A stretch of DNA of 64,000 nucleotides from SXXK01 sp038214195. Its GTDB lineage: Bacteria; Planctomycetota; Planctomycetia; Planctomycetales; Planctomycetaceae. Below are positions 44,306-52,760 of this stretch, piece after piece (the stretch's first letter is position 1; each line of letters opens with the position of its first letter). Below the pieces are notes generated by a model. The model searched no databases, was not told the DNA's origin, and saw only the letters and a program-made list of their open reading frames with translations. Location of the stretch: positions 12,835 to 76,834 of the forward strand of contig JBBQSE010000002.1 of the NCBI GenBank assembly GCA_038214195.1, given 5' to 3'. The translations under genes were made by a program, and so were the position numbers.

Positions 44306-46015
44306 TCAATCCAAATGGATCGTGTCCACTGGTCTGAAATGCTGAAGCCAGTCCTGCTCCTGAACAAGTCCAGGATGTTTGTACTGAAAATCCCCTGTGC
44401 CGCGACGAGCAAGTTCCTGTTGAATGTAGCTGTCCCACGCTCCATCGGGCAGTCTTACTAATCGTGGCGCCTCAACAACACGTTCGTTGCGGCGAAATCG
44501 CCACAGAAAATTCAGGTTTGCCAGTTCGAGATCCAACTGCTGAAGAAAACGTTTCGCCAGCTGTTCATCCCGCACATCGGAGATAGAGATCAGAAAATCA
44601 TACCAGGGCTTCTGTCGGTCCAGCCGTCTTGGCACAGCAGTCAACAGACCAAGGTTGATGCCCAGGGAACGCGCGGCGTTATGCGCGCCCTCAGTGATTT
44701 GATGCTCCGTCAGTTTTTCGCCTTCAAGGTCGCCAACCCGATCGCTCTTCTGGATGAATTCAATTTGCGGTGCCTGACCTGCGAAGCCCCGGCAGCGGAC
44801 AATGTCTCCAATGTCGAACCGAAAATATCCGGCGGAATTTGAAAAGACGAGACGATAATCCTGACCCTCGATCAATTCGTGGCCTTCGAGTACCGTCGGC
44901 TGTCGGCTGTTCACCTCGGTAAGCGGCATGAATTCATACAACCCGGCGTTGAAAGAGGGGATGCCAAAAGGATGATCGTCCAGAAACGGAATGGTGTGAC
45001 GTCCTTCGCTCGAAACCAGTCCCATGTCGCGAAGTGGCGACTCACCGAAGAACTCATGAATATAGCGGGACTGAAATCCGGCGGTGCCGCCCAGCCAGCA
45101 ACCAATCACTGGCTGCTTCCAGTAATCGCGAGGCAGCAAACGGCCTGTTCTGTTGCAGATGTCCTCCAGCGTCTTTGCGCCTCGACGATCGGCTGATGGC
45201 ACAAATGGGCGAAGGGCCATTCGGATGGAATCAGGGATTTCGAACGCCTCAGACAACGTTCCATTGAAGACATCGCGAATCAGATCGTCCTTGTGCTGAT
45301 CACCAATCTCCGCCAGCCGAATCAACGTTCCGGGGTTCATCAGCATGATCCAGCCGATGTCATCCAGAATGCTCAGCCGCAATGCGACATAGTGGCGAAC
45401 GGATGGGTCTTTGATGTCGTTCAGTGCTTCCGGAATGGCATAAAACGGTTTCATCGCCGACGACTGCATTCTGGCCAGCAACGCGCTTACCATGCTGATC
45501 TGATGCCCGCCGGGCGTGCGGCCCATGTCCCATGCGCCGGCCATTTGCAGAATCCGTGATCCGATATGCTGTGGATGATCGGCGAATAATCGCGTTCCCC
45601 AGAAATCCCAGCCCTGACGGTATTCGCGAATCCACGACGCGGTGACAGGATTCAGCTTGGGCACTCCGGTGCTGCCAGTCGTAATCGTGAACTGAATCAA
45701 CTGATCCTGGTCAGGAATCAACGCCCAGCGATCGCCCGCCGCTACAGCGTTAATGTACGGAGCAAAATAGCTGTAGTCCGAGACCGGCACGCGGCGTCGA
45801 AAATCGTTAAACGATCTGATCTCACCAAATCCGTGATCCCTGCCGAACGTCGTGGATTCACACTGTCGAACGCGATGCATAAGCCAGTCTCGCTGCACCT
45901 GCGATGCGCGGGCGAATTGTCCCTCGAATCGACCTTGCTGCGACTTGAGAGCAATTCGAACGGCACTTCGGAAAACTGAGCGGGGAACAAGTTTGGGCAG
46001 ATTCAACATGAGCAT
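44306..46015 (-). CDS. GH3 auxin-responsive promoter family acyl-adenylate enzyme
   Basis: A 569-residue protein of the GH3 family, which adenylates a carboxylic acid and, in plants, conjugates it to an amino acid. Motif positions are recognisable: TITTGSTGVPKLNPVT (ATP-binding P-loop-like, around 105-120), SSEGRHTIPFLDDHP, YRLVFSNSAGYFRFDIGDIV (Tyr/Asp adenylate binding), and EGEKLTEHQI near the C-terminal domain. Bacterial members have uncharacterised substrates. The start was placed at ATG 46015 or 46009 (MLMLNLPKLVP), only 4 bases after the stop of the GNAT gene, which implies coupling; the longer start at 46213 lies inside that gene. Confidence 0.92.
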   Translation of the reverse strand: MLMLNLPKLVPRSVFRSAVRIALKSQQGRFEGQFARASQVQRDWLMHRVRQCESTTFGRDHGFGEIRSFNDFRRRVPVSDYSYFAPYINAVAAGDRWALIPDQDQLIQFTITTGSTGVPKLNPVTASWIREYRQGWDFWGTRLFADHPQHIGSRILQMAGAWDMGRTPGGHQISMVSALLARMQSSAMKPFYAIPEALNDIKDPSVRHYVALRLSILDDIGWIMLMNPGTLIRLAEIGDQHKDDLIRDVFNGTLSEAFEIPDSIRMALRPFVPSADRRGAKTLEDICNRTGRLLPRDYWKQPVIGCWLGGTAGFQSRYIHEFFGESPLRDMGLVSSEGRHTIPFLDDHPFGIPSFNAGLYEFMPLTEVNSRQPTVLEGHELIEGQDYRLVFSNSAGYFRFDIGDIVRCRGFAGQAPQIEFIQKSDRVGDLEGEKLTEHQITEGAHNAARSLGINLGLLTAVPRRLDRQKPWYDFLISISDVRDEQLAKRFLQQLDLELANLNFLWRFRRNERVVEAPRLVRLPDGAWDSYIQQELARRGTGDFQYKHPGLVQEQDWLQHFRPVDTIHLD

Positions 46016-46019
46016 AGTC

Positions 46020-47090
46020 TCAACGCCAGAGCACCTGAACCGGCGCACTGGCCGGAATTTCGACTGCGGCATCCACGGACTGGAGCACAAGTACCAATTC
46101 GGGAAGTGGAGGGACAAAATGATTTCGAAACATAAGGGATGGACGTGTGTCCGCACAGCGAAGTTTGAGCGCCAGCACGGCCCCCTGCTCCCGCATTTGT
46201 CCAAGAGCAGCATTCATCAGGCAGAGATAGCCTTTCGACGAAGAAGTGCCACGGACAATCATATCCATCAACGCCACACATTCTTTTGTTCTCGCCTGAA
46301 ACGGAAGGACATGGAAATTCACGAACCCAGCGACCGCCTGATTCTCTTCCAGCACGAGCGTCTGGCTGATGGGATGGCCGGACAACTGATGGCGGAGAGA
46401 ATCGCCGTTCCATTCAATGGACAGAGCAGAGGCCGGGTAAGTCCCGCGTACCAATTCGAGGCAGGCGTCCAGATCCGAATCTGCGAAGGCGCGGACTGAG
46501 ATGCCGGTCGGTTGGGCTGTGGGGATCTTTGCCAGTGGTGACGCCATTCTCGCCAGAAAGCCCTCGAATTTGCTGAGATGCCATTTCGAAAATCGAGCGG
46601 GATCCAGCACGCGAATCCAGAAGCCCATGTTTCGGTTAAACTTTGGATCTCGAACGCCCGTCTCAGGTCGCTCCGCTTTGGAATGGGACGATCCCACGAA
46701 GCGATAGCTGACGATCAGCCGTGACCCGGCCGCTTGCTCACGCCTCATCCTTTCCTGGTGCAGCATTTTTGCGATTCCGTGACCTTCATAGTCAGCGTGA
46801 ACCGAAAGCCAACTCCACTGCGAACCCTGATGCACGCCGATGGGGGACCGCAGCGTGTGCCGCGTGCCGAGCAGAACGCCGACAAGTCGATCTCCATCAT
46901 GGGCAGCAATCAGATTGTCTTGCGCGTCGTCGCTGTCGAGCCGGAGTTGCCACGTAAAATAATCGGGCGTCCAGCAGGGATAAGTCATCTTGCCAGCGTA
47001 GCAGTCGGACCAGATCCCGTTGATGAAAGCCGCGAGGTCCTCAACAGTTCCCTGATAAGTCGAAAGCTGCAGCATAGATGTCTCAGGCAC
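46020..47090 (-). CDS. Tandem GNAT-domain acetyltransferase-like protein
   Basis: A 356-residue protein that seems to contain two GNAT-like halves. The N-terminal half has DRLVGVLLGTRHTL and SWLSVHADYEGHGIAKMLHQ (V/GxGxA-type CoA loop), then FVGSSHSKAERPETGVRDPK, as in some acyl-CoA N-acyltransferases; the second half (from ~195, GISVRAFADSDLDACLELVR) has VLEENQAVAGFVNFHVLPFQ and a weaker CoA loop (GTSSSKGYLCLMNAALGQMR). Acyl acceptor is unknown. A second possible start is ATG 47075. The downstream GH3 gene starts 4 bases after its stop, so the pair probably acts in one pathway of carboxylic acid activation and acyl transfer. Confidence 0.87.
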   Translation of the reverse strand: MPETSMLQLSTYQGTVEDLAAFINGIWSDCYAGKMTYPCWTPDYFTWQLRLDSDDAQDNLIAAHDGDRLVGVLLGTRHTLRSPIGVHQGSQWSWLSVHADYEGHGIAKMLHQERMRREQAAGSRLIVSYRFVGSSHSKAERPETGVRDPKFNRNMGFWIRVLDPARFSKWHLSKFEGFLARMASPLAKIPTAQPTGISVRAFADSDLDACLELVRGTYPASALSIEWNGDSLRHQLSGHPISQTLVLEENQAVAGFVNFHVLPFQARTKECVALMDMIVRGTSSSKGYLCLMNAALGQMREQGAVLALKLRCADTRPSLMFRNHFVPPLPELVLVLQSVDAAVEIPASAPVQVLWR

Positions 47091-47121
47091 TTGGGTGATT
47101 CATTGCCACGACGTTTGGCGA

Positions 47122-48369
47122 TCAATTCGATGATTCTACCGGCTTCACGCAGCGGAAGCCTACATGATTGCTGGCAGTTCGTACTTCGCCCTTTCCGCGA
47201 GTTCCCACCATGTACCGGGTGCAATACAGGTCAGTACACAGGAATGATCCGCCGCGATGGACGCGTTTTTTCTCTGTGGGCTCGGCGGGATCAAATGGCG
47301 TGTCCGGTCCCGGCGGATTTCTGGCAACGCCGCCTTCAGCAGCCAGCGTGGCGTAATAGTCTTCGCGGTACCAGTCGCTCGTCCATTCCCACACATTTCC
47401 GCCGACGTCGTACAAACCATAGCTGTTTGGTGGATACTCGGCCACCGGCGCGATGCCCACAAAACCATCTTCAGCCGTGTCACCGCCCTCAACTGGAAAC
47501 TGTCCCTGATAGATGTTGGCCACAAATTTTCCGCCCGGCTGCAGTTCGTTTCCCCATGCATACAGTTGCCCCGCGATTCCGCCGCGGGCCGCGAATTCCC
47601 ATTCGGCTTCCGTCGGCAATCGTTTGCCGGCCCACTTCGCGTAGGCTTCCGCGTCTTCATAGGCAATCTGAACAACCGGATATTTCTCTTGTCCCTCGAT
47701 GTTGCTGTCGGGGCCGGTCGGATGCCGCCAGTCGGCACCGGGGAGATAGGTCCACCACTGGAAATAGTTGTTGAGCGGCACGGGTTGTGGAGTCGCAGCA
47801 AACACGGTCGAACCGGCGACCAGATTCTCCAGCGGAGCGCCGGGGAATTCTTCGGGCGTCGGCTTCAGTTCGGCAACGGACACATAGCCGGTCGCTTCCA
47901 CAAACGCGGCAAACTGTTCGTTGGTAACTTCCGTTGCATCCATCCAAAACGGATCGACGTAGACGCGATGGATGGGCGCGGCATCCCGAGTCACGCCGGG
48001 CTGACTGCAAAGCGACTCAGAATCCACATTGCTGCCCATCGAAAACTCACCGCCTGGAATCCACACCATTCCTTTTGGTGCCGGCGCTGGTGCTGAAATG
48101 CCGTTTGCGGCCGTCGCACCGAAGGCAGCGGCAAATGCCGAAGGATCCGGGGGAGTTGATTCGGCGATCCTGGGCTTTGTCTCCGGCGCTGGCTTTGTGT
48201 CCGGCTCCGGCTTGCCGGCAGCAATCGGTGAATCGTTCGGTTCCGCCAACAAAAAGAACAGCGCCGCCGCACTTCCCATGAGTACAAAAACCGCCAGGCC
48301 CCAGCGAAGCAGACTCGAAGCTGCAACTTCGGATGAACGACGGTCGTTGTTATGCTGAGGGTGACTCAT
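47122..48369 (-). CDS. Formylglycine-generating enzyme (SUMF1 family) with membrane anchor
   Basis: A 415-residue protein with an N-terminal membrane segment (LAVFVLMGSAAALFFLLA, ~27-44), a Pro/Glu-rich linker, and a FGE/SUMF1 domain from about 103 (GMVWIPGGEFSMGSN). Conserved parts are DPFWMDATEVTNEQFAAFVE, GKRLPTEAEWEFAARGG and YGLYDVGGNVWEWTSDWYRE. The C-terminal RVHRGGSFLCTDLYCTRYMV has Cys378 and Cys383 at the spacing of the catalytic Cys336/Cys341 of human FGE, so it is likely a genuine sulfatase-activating enzyme that converts a sulfatase Cys to formylglycine. The anchor implies action on exported sulfatases at the membrane outer side; no sulfatase is encoded in the window. Confidence 0.93.
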   Translation of the reverse strand: MSHPQHNNDRRSSEVAASSLLRWGLAVFVLMGSAAALFFLLAEPNDSPIAAGKPEPDTKPAPETKPRIAESTPPDPSAFAAAFGATAANGISAPAPAPKGMVWIPGGEFSMGSNVDSESLCSQPGVTRDAAPIHRVYVDPFWMDATEVTNEQFAAFVEATGYVSVAELKPTPEEFPGAPLENLVAGSTVFAATPQPVPLNNYFQWWTYLPGADWRHPTGPDSNIEGQEKYPVVQIAYEDAEAYAKWAGKRLPTEAEWEFAARGGIAGQLYAWGNELQPGGKFVANIYQGQFPVEGGDTAEDGFVGIAPVAEYPPNSYGLYDVGGNVWEWTSDWYREDYYATLAAEGGVARNPPGPDTPFDPAEPTEKKRVHRGGSFLCTDLYCTRYMVGTRGKGEVRTASNHVGFRCVKPVESSN

Positions 48370-48398
48370 GGAAAGATTTCGCTAAGTTTGCTCGAAGT

Positions 48399-48510
48399 TA
48401 AACCAAGTTCAGAATGAGAACCAGAGTTTTCGGGTGGCCGGGGTTGGAGAGCGCCAGCTCGAAACCCCGGGGCTTCCTTCGCTCCGCTCAGTCCAGCCCC
48501 GGCCACCCTG
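48399..48510. repeat. MITE-like element, family R5 (copy 2)
   Basis: Begins TAAACCAAGTTCAGAATGAG, the reverse complement of the right end of the copy at 25094-25269 (CTCATTCTGAACCAGGTTTA, two mismatches), then GGTGGCCGGGGTT, AACCCCGGGGC and CTCAGTCCAGCCCCGGCCAC. The second terminal repeat is not evident. Confidence 0.83.
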
Positions 48511-48536
48511 TCACACGATGCTGCATTGACTGAGCC

Positions 48537-49679
48537 CTACAAGCCTTCCAGCGCCTGTTTCAGGTCCGCGATTAAATCATCGACATGTTCAAGGCCGACT
48601 GAAACACGAACAGTCTTGTCGGTGATCCCGGCTCGTGCCCTCGCTTCAGCGGACATTGAGGCGTGGCTCATCGTGACGGGAAATGAAATCAGAGATTCAA
48701 TCCCGCCCAGAGACACACAGACGTCGAACAGTTTGGACTTCATGCAAACACGCTCAGCGGTTTTGCGTCCGTCTTTGGTATCGAACGAAAGCATCGCGCC
48801 GAAACCTCGCTGCTGGACTTTCGCCAGAGCATGCTGTGGATGCGATTCCAGTCCGGGGTAATACACTTTTTCAATCAGAGGATGTCCGTCCAGAAAACGC
48901 GCGATTTTCATCGCATTGACCTGTTGAGCTTCCATCCGGCATCCCAGAGTTTTGATGCCGCGAAGCACCAGCCAGGCGTCGAATGGTGAGCACGCCAACC
49001 CCATGACGTTGCAGATCCATGCAATGCGTTCCGCGTGTTCCTTCGACTTTGAGACGACACAGCCTCCGACGACGTCGGAATGGCCGTTGATGTACTTGGT
49101 CGTCGAGTGCATTACGATATCGACGCCAAAATCAAACGGACGCTGCAGGTAGGGCGACATAAACGTGTTGTCGCACAGCGTGATGGCATTGTGCTCTTTC
49201 GCCAGGGCTACAACAACGGCGAGATCAATCACCTTCAACAACGGATTGCTGGGCGTTTCTATCCAGACGCCTTTGGTCGCCGGAGTAAAGGCGGCAGCCA
49301 GCGCTGCGTGATCGGTCATGTCCACGAATGTAAACGAAATCCCCTTTTCCGTCAGAAGCCTGTCAAACAGCCGAAACGAACCTCCGTAGAGGTCGGACGG
49401 TGCCACGATGTGATCGCCGGGGGAAAACAGCGTCATCGCGCAGGTCGTCGCTGACATGCCGGTCGATGTGGCAACGCAACCGGCACCGCCTTCGAGGGCC
49501 ATGATGTTTTCTTCCAGAGCCGCGCGGGTGGGATTTCCCGACCGCGTGTAGTCGTAGCCGGAAGTTGATTCCAGACTATTCCAGTAGAATGTGGATGTGG
49601 GATAAATTGGCGTCGTTACGCTGTTGTATTGCTGATCTTTGTGGACGCCGCCGTGAATACACCTGGTTTCAAATTCCAT
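48537..49679 (-). CDS. Trans-sulfuration PLP enzyme (cystathionine gamma-synthase/beta-lyase family)
   Basis: A 380-residue PLP-dependent enzyme of the Cys/Met metabolism family. From ATG 49679 it reads MEFETRCIHGG, then TPIYPTSTF, YDYTRSGNPTRAALEENIMA (residues ~43-62), and the PLP lysine Lys195 in STTKYINGHSDVVGG. The substrate-binding Arg region near the C-terminus is VSLGGIESLISFPVTMSHAS. The family covers cystathionine synthesis and lyase reactions in methionine/cysteine metabolism; which one applies cannot be settled. The longer start to 49775 overlaps the upstream gene. Its start overlaps that gene's stop by 11 bases, so translation may be coupled. Confidence 0.92.
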   Translation of the reverse strand: MEFETRCIHGGVHKDQQYNSVTTPIYPTSTFYWNSLESTSGYDYTRSGNPTRAALEENIMALEGGAGCVATSTGMSATTCAMTLFSPGDHIVAPSDLYGGSFRLFDRLLTEKGISFTFVDMTDHAALAAAFTPATKGVWIETPSNPLLKVIDLAVVVALAKEHNAITLCDNTFMSPYLQRPFDFGVDIVMHSTTKYINGHSDVVGGCVVSKSKEHAERIAWICNVMGLACSPFDAWLVLRGIKTLGCRMEAQQVNAMKIARFLDGHPLIEKVYYPGLESHPQHALAKVQQRGFGAMLSFDTKDGRKTAERVCMKSKLFDVCVSLGGIESLISFPVTMSHASMSAEARARAGITDKTVRVSVGLEHVDDLIADLKQALEGL

Positions 49680-50091
49680 GAGACTCGCTTTCACCTCGCA
49701 ACAAACCGGCGGACGATTCAAAAAAGCGTCGACGGCGACCAGGAACCTGATCTGACTGACTCGATTGTTCTTCAAGGTCGTTGAGATTCGCCTGACACAC
49801 GCGGCACCCCACGGTTCGCAGATGAAATTCGACGTACGCCGCCGCCGCCGTGGTGAGTGTGCCCAGCAGGTAACTTCCCAGTTCCGTTCGTACGGGACAA
49901 CTCAGCCGGGAACGCTGCCATATTTCTCCAATTGTATGGCCACCCTGATCTCGCTGACGAATCAGGACCGCCATGCGCGCCCGCAAGGCGCTGTCCTTCC
50001 GCAGCTGGTTTTCGAATTCCGCCATGCGCTCGGCAGGCAGCAATTCGTCCAGCCATGCCGTCAGTTCTCGATCCGTCCAGTGCATCGCCAT
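49669..50091 (-). CDS. Anti-sigma-factor-like small protein
   Basis: A 140-residue protein. Its start HWTDRELTAWLDELLPAERM resembles the first helix of anti-sigma factors and RsbRD-like proteins, and VEFHLRTVGCRVCQANLNDL (residues ~87-106) contains His90, Cys96 and Cys99, a zinc-finger anti-sigma arrangement with somewhat wider spacing than the usual H-x3-C-x2-C. No transmembrane segment is seen. Start at ATG 50091 or 50085. No sigma factor gene is adjacent; the trans-sulfuration gene follows with an 11-base overlap. Function as a sigma regulator is inference. Confidence 0.72.
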   Translation of the reverse strand: MAMHWTDRELTAWLDELLPAERMAEFENQLRKDSALRARMAVLIRQRDQGGHTIGEIWQRSRLSCPVRTELGSYLLGTLTTAAAAYVEFHLRTVGCRVCQANLNDLEEQSSQSDQVPGRRRRFFESSAGLLRGESESHGI

Positions 50092-50328
50092 GTTTATTGT
50101 CAAATACGAAAGGCCGCACCGCACTCGCGCTACGACAGGGGATTTCCGGTGAGATTCAGTCAACAACGGTTGCTTGCCGATCCGAAGAACGTGAGAATTC
50201 CTTCGAACCAGCCGCCTTGCTCCGATAGGATACGTCAGCTAGATTCGCAAATTCCAGTCGCAATGCAGTGGCATTTGTGATCTCAGTCATCCAGGGCCGG
50301 ATTCGTTCTCGTCGAAGACAACCTGATT

Positions 50329-51288
50329 GTGCTTTATCGCCGCTTCCATAATTCTGATCCTCCACAGCTGCACCGACTCTGGCACGTCAGCGCTTTGGGG
50401 CCGAACGCAGCAGAAGGGTTTTCCTGCGACGTTTTTGAGCTTTTCGCGTGTTCGCAGCCTTACTGGGATCCGGCCGGTCTGATCGTCGCTCAGGATGAAG
50501 AGTCTGGAAAGATTGCAGGCTTCATTCATGCGGGTTTCGCCCCTAATGCGGATCAAAGCAACCTGAATTTTGCAAAAGGCACGATCTGTGGTCTGATCGT
50601 GCATCCGGATTTTCGACGGCGAAAGATTGGGACAAATCTGGTTCGCAGAGCGGAAGAGTATCTGAAATCACGTGGCGCGCGGACGGTGGTTGCCGGTGGT
50701 GGTTTGGAACAAAACGCCTTTTACTGTGGCATCTACGGCGGACTGGATCCATCAGGATTCTGCGCCCGAGTTGCCGCGTGGCCGGAATTCTTCCAGTCCC
50801 TGGGGTATTCCACTCCATCGGAGTCGCTCATTCTGCGACGTGATCTGCTGCGAAGCAAGGATCCCGTCAACGCCAAGTTGTTGAGGCATCGTCGACATTT
50901 GAACCTGGTCATCACAGATCGCCCGTCGCGTGAATCATGGTGGTGGTTCGTCCGGTACGGACATCTGGATTCGCTGCGTTTTGAATTGCATGAGAAGACG
51001 ACTCAGGATGTCGTGGCATCGGGCCAGATCATCGGTATGGACCTGTTTATTCCCAAATGGGGTGTTCGCAGCATCGGAATTCGGGAAATCTTCGTGCCTG
51101 AATCTCAGCGGCGACACGGTTATGCTCAGGCCCTGCTGTTGGAAATCTGCCGCCGTCTTAAGGGTGAATCCGTCGAACTTGTTGAGGCTCATGTGCTGCC
51201 GGACGATCAGCCGGTGCTGGATTTGTTCAAGTCGGCGCGGTTTGACATTTCCGAGCACCTACTGACATTTGCCCGATCTCTGGAATAA
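50329..51288 (+). CDS. GNAT family N-acetyltransferase, two-part
   Basis: A 319-residue protein with an N-terminal GNAT domain: GKIAGFIHAGFAPNADQSNL, then TICGLIVHPDFRRRKIGTNL (CoA-binding R/QxxGxG/A-type loop), GLEQNAFYCGIYGGLDPSGF. The C-terminal half (from ~220) looks like a second, weaker GNAT module (VRSIGIREIFVPESQRRHGY). The acceptor is unknown. The GTG start at 50329 lacks a nearby strong ribosome binding site; no better in-frame ATG exists before the domain. It precedes an ABC transporter gene by 22 bases and may be co-transcribed. Confidence 0.87.
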   Translation: MLYRRFHNSDPPQLHRLWHVSALGPNAAEGFSCDVFELFACSQPYWDPAGLIVAQDEESGKIAGFIHAGFAPNADQSNLNFAKGTICGLIVHPDFRRRKIGTNLVRRAEEYLKSRGARTVVAGGGLEQNAFYCGIYGGLDPSGFCARVAAWPEFFQSLGYSTPSESLILRRDLLRSKDPVNAKLLRHRRHLNLVITDRPSRESWWWFVRYGHLDSLRFELHEKTTQDVVASGQIIGMDLFIPKWGVRSIGIREIFVPESQRRHGYAQALLLEICRRLKGESVELVEAHVLPDDQPVLDLFKSARFDISEHLLTFARSLE

Positions 51289-51310
51289 TTCACGCTGGGT
51301 TTTCAAATTG

Positions 51311-52258
51311 ATGGCCTCACTGCTGGAAGTAGACAATCTTGTTAAAAAATACGGCGACCTCACGGCGGTAGATGGGCTGAGTTTTATCGTGCAGCCGGGG
51401 GAAGCATTCGGACTACTTGGCCCGAACGGTGCCGGCAAATCAACCACCATGATGATGGTTTGCGGTCTGCTGGCTGCGGATTCCGGAGAGGTCCGACTTG
51501 AAGGACGGCGACTCGATCGGACGCGACCTGAAAGTCGCCAGCGGATGGGAGTCGTGCCACAGGACCTTGCCCTGTATCCGGATCTGACAGCGCGTGAAAA
51601 CCTGATGTTTTTTGGAAGCCTGTATCATCTTTCGGGGACGCGTCTCCGAGGCAAGGTCGAAATGGTTCTGGAGCAGGTCGGGTTAACCGGTCGGGCTGAC
51701 GACCTGATGGACACGTTTTCCGGCGGCATGAAGCGCCGACTGAATTTCGCCGCCGCCATTATGCATGATCCTGTACTGCTGATTTTGGATGAACCAACTG
51801 TCGGCGTCGATCCGCAAAGCCGCGCCCATCTGATTGCCTGCATTCGCCGGTTGCAGCAAGGCGGCACAGCGATCATTTATGCCAGTCATTACATGGAAGA
51901 AGTGCAGCTTGTTTGCTCGCGGGCGGCGATTGTGGACCATGGACGACTGCTGGCGTGTGATTCGATTCCTCAGCTGCTCAGGCAGATTCCGTTTGAAGTC
52001 GAATTGAAACTGGGACAGGCCGCCGTTCCGAAAGAAATGTCTCTGGGGACATCCGCTCGCATTGAATACGATGGCGATGAAGCCGTCGTGCGTTTCAGCA
52101 GTCAGAATCAGTCCTGCGAGACAGCTCTTAACAGCGACGTCACAAGTATCCTGACAACGCTGGAACAAAACGGTGTCAGCGTGCGTTCGATCCGAACGCA
52201 TGAGCCGAATCTCGAACGCCTGTTTCTCAAGCTGACCGGGAACAAACTGCGTGATTAG
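51311..52258 (+). CDS. ABC transporter ATP-binding protein (NatA/ABC-2 type)
   Basis: A 315-residue ATPase subunit. Walker A is GPNGAGKST (37-45); the signature is FSGGMKRRLNFAAA and Walker B is LLILDEPTVGVD, with switch His in YASHYMEE. The C-terminal ~90 residues are an extra domain (VELKLGQAAVPKEMSLGTSA) that occurs in many exporter ATPases of this type. It should drive the ABC-2 permease encoded at 52761-53999, which follows after a 500-base repeat-rich gap. ATG 51311 (MASLLEVDNLVKKYG) is the family start; the earlier in-frame start overlaps the GNAT gene. Confidence 0.95.
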   Translation: MASLLEVDNLVKKYGDLTAVDGLSFIVQPGEAFGLLGPNGAGKSTTMMMVCGLLAADSGEVRLEGRRLDRTRPESRQRMGVVPQDLALYPDLTARENLMFFGSLYHLSGTRLRGKVEMVLEQVGLTGRADDLMDTFSGGMKRRLNFAAAIMHDPVLLILDEPTVGVDPQSRAHLIACIRRLQQGGTAIIYASHYMEEVQLVCSRAAIVDHGRLLACDSIPQLLRQIPFEVELKLGQAAVPKEMSLGTSARIEYDGDEAVVRFSSQNQSCETALNSDVTSILTTLEQNGVSVRSIRTHEPNLERLFLKLTGNKLRD

Positions 52259-52317
52259 TTCGGCAGCGCACTTTGGGAATTCAGCCGAGCCCACGACGGC
52301 CCCGGAGGCGCCACGGC

Positions 52318-52677
52318 AGGTAGCCGTGGGCTTCAGCCACGGTGCAATGATTGAAAATTCAATAGCCCCGAAAGGCAACGCGGTGAAGGATTTTTGGCCG
52401 TAAAATTGTTGTAAATTGAGCGGATTGCAAAAAAAAGAGAAGAAACGACAACGAAGCGACTCTCTGCGATTCCGGCCCAACGGGCCATTCGTTCCAATAG
52501 CCAGGGCCATCGGCCCTGGTAACAGAGGATTGATCATTGACGAAGGCCCAACGGGCCGACAATTCGATTCGTTGTCATCGAATGGCCGCCCCGATTGCGG
52601 CTTTGCAACACGGGTGACACACTGACCTGGGCCGATGGCCCAGGCTATTGGAACGGATGGGCCTTTGGCCCGAAAAC
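52318..52677. repeat. Large composite palindromic repeat, family R6 (copy B)
   Basis: Left module: GTAGCCGTGGGCTTCAGCC, TTGAAAATTCAATAGCCCCG, CAACGCGGTGAAGGATTTTT (direct match to 30879-31008). Right module, 52469-52677: GGCCCAACGGGCCATTCG, CCAGGGCCATCGGCCCTGG, GAAGGCCCAACGGGCC, ATGGCCGCCCCGATTGCGG, CCTGGGCCGATGGCCCAGG, GGGCCTTTGGCCCG, matching 31014-31222 in reverse complement. Seventy bases between the modules (TTGTTGTAAATTGAGCGG and an A-rich run) are unique to this copy. It separates the two genes of an ABC transporter. Confidence 0.9.
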
Positions 52678-52760
52678 AATATTTACTGACAGATTCGCGG
52701 CTCATAAGTGACCCTGCCCACTTTCCTGTAATTCTTCTCTCATGGTTCTCGAATCCGCAT

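Noticed and set aside
46734..48096. Long plus-strand frames opposite the GNAT and FGE genes
   Set aside because: Arg/Pro/His-rich shadows; the minus-strand products carry clear family motifs.
49680..49775. Search for a SAM or other riboswitch ahead of the trans-sulfuration gene
   Set aside because: The upstream sequence is coding (anti-sigma-like gene) and shows no riboswitch-like conserved stems.
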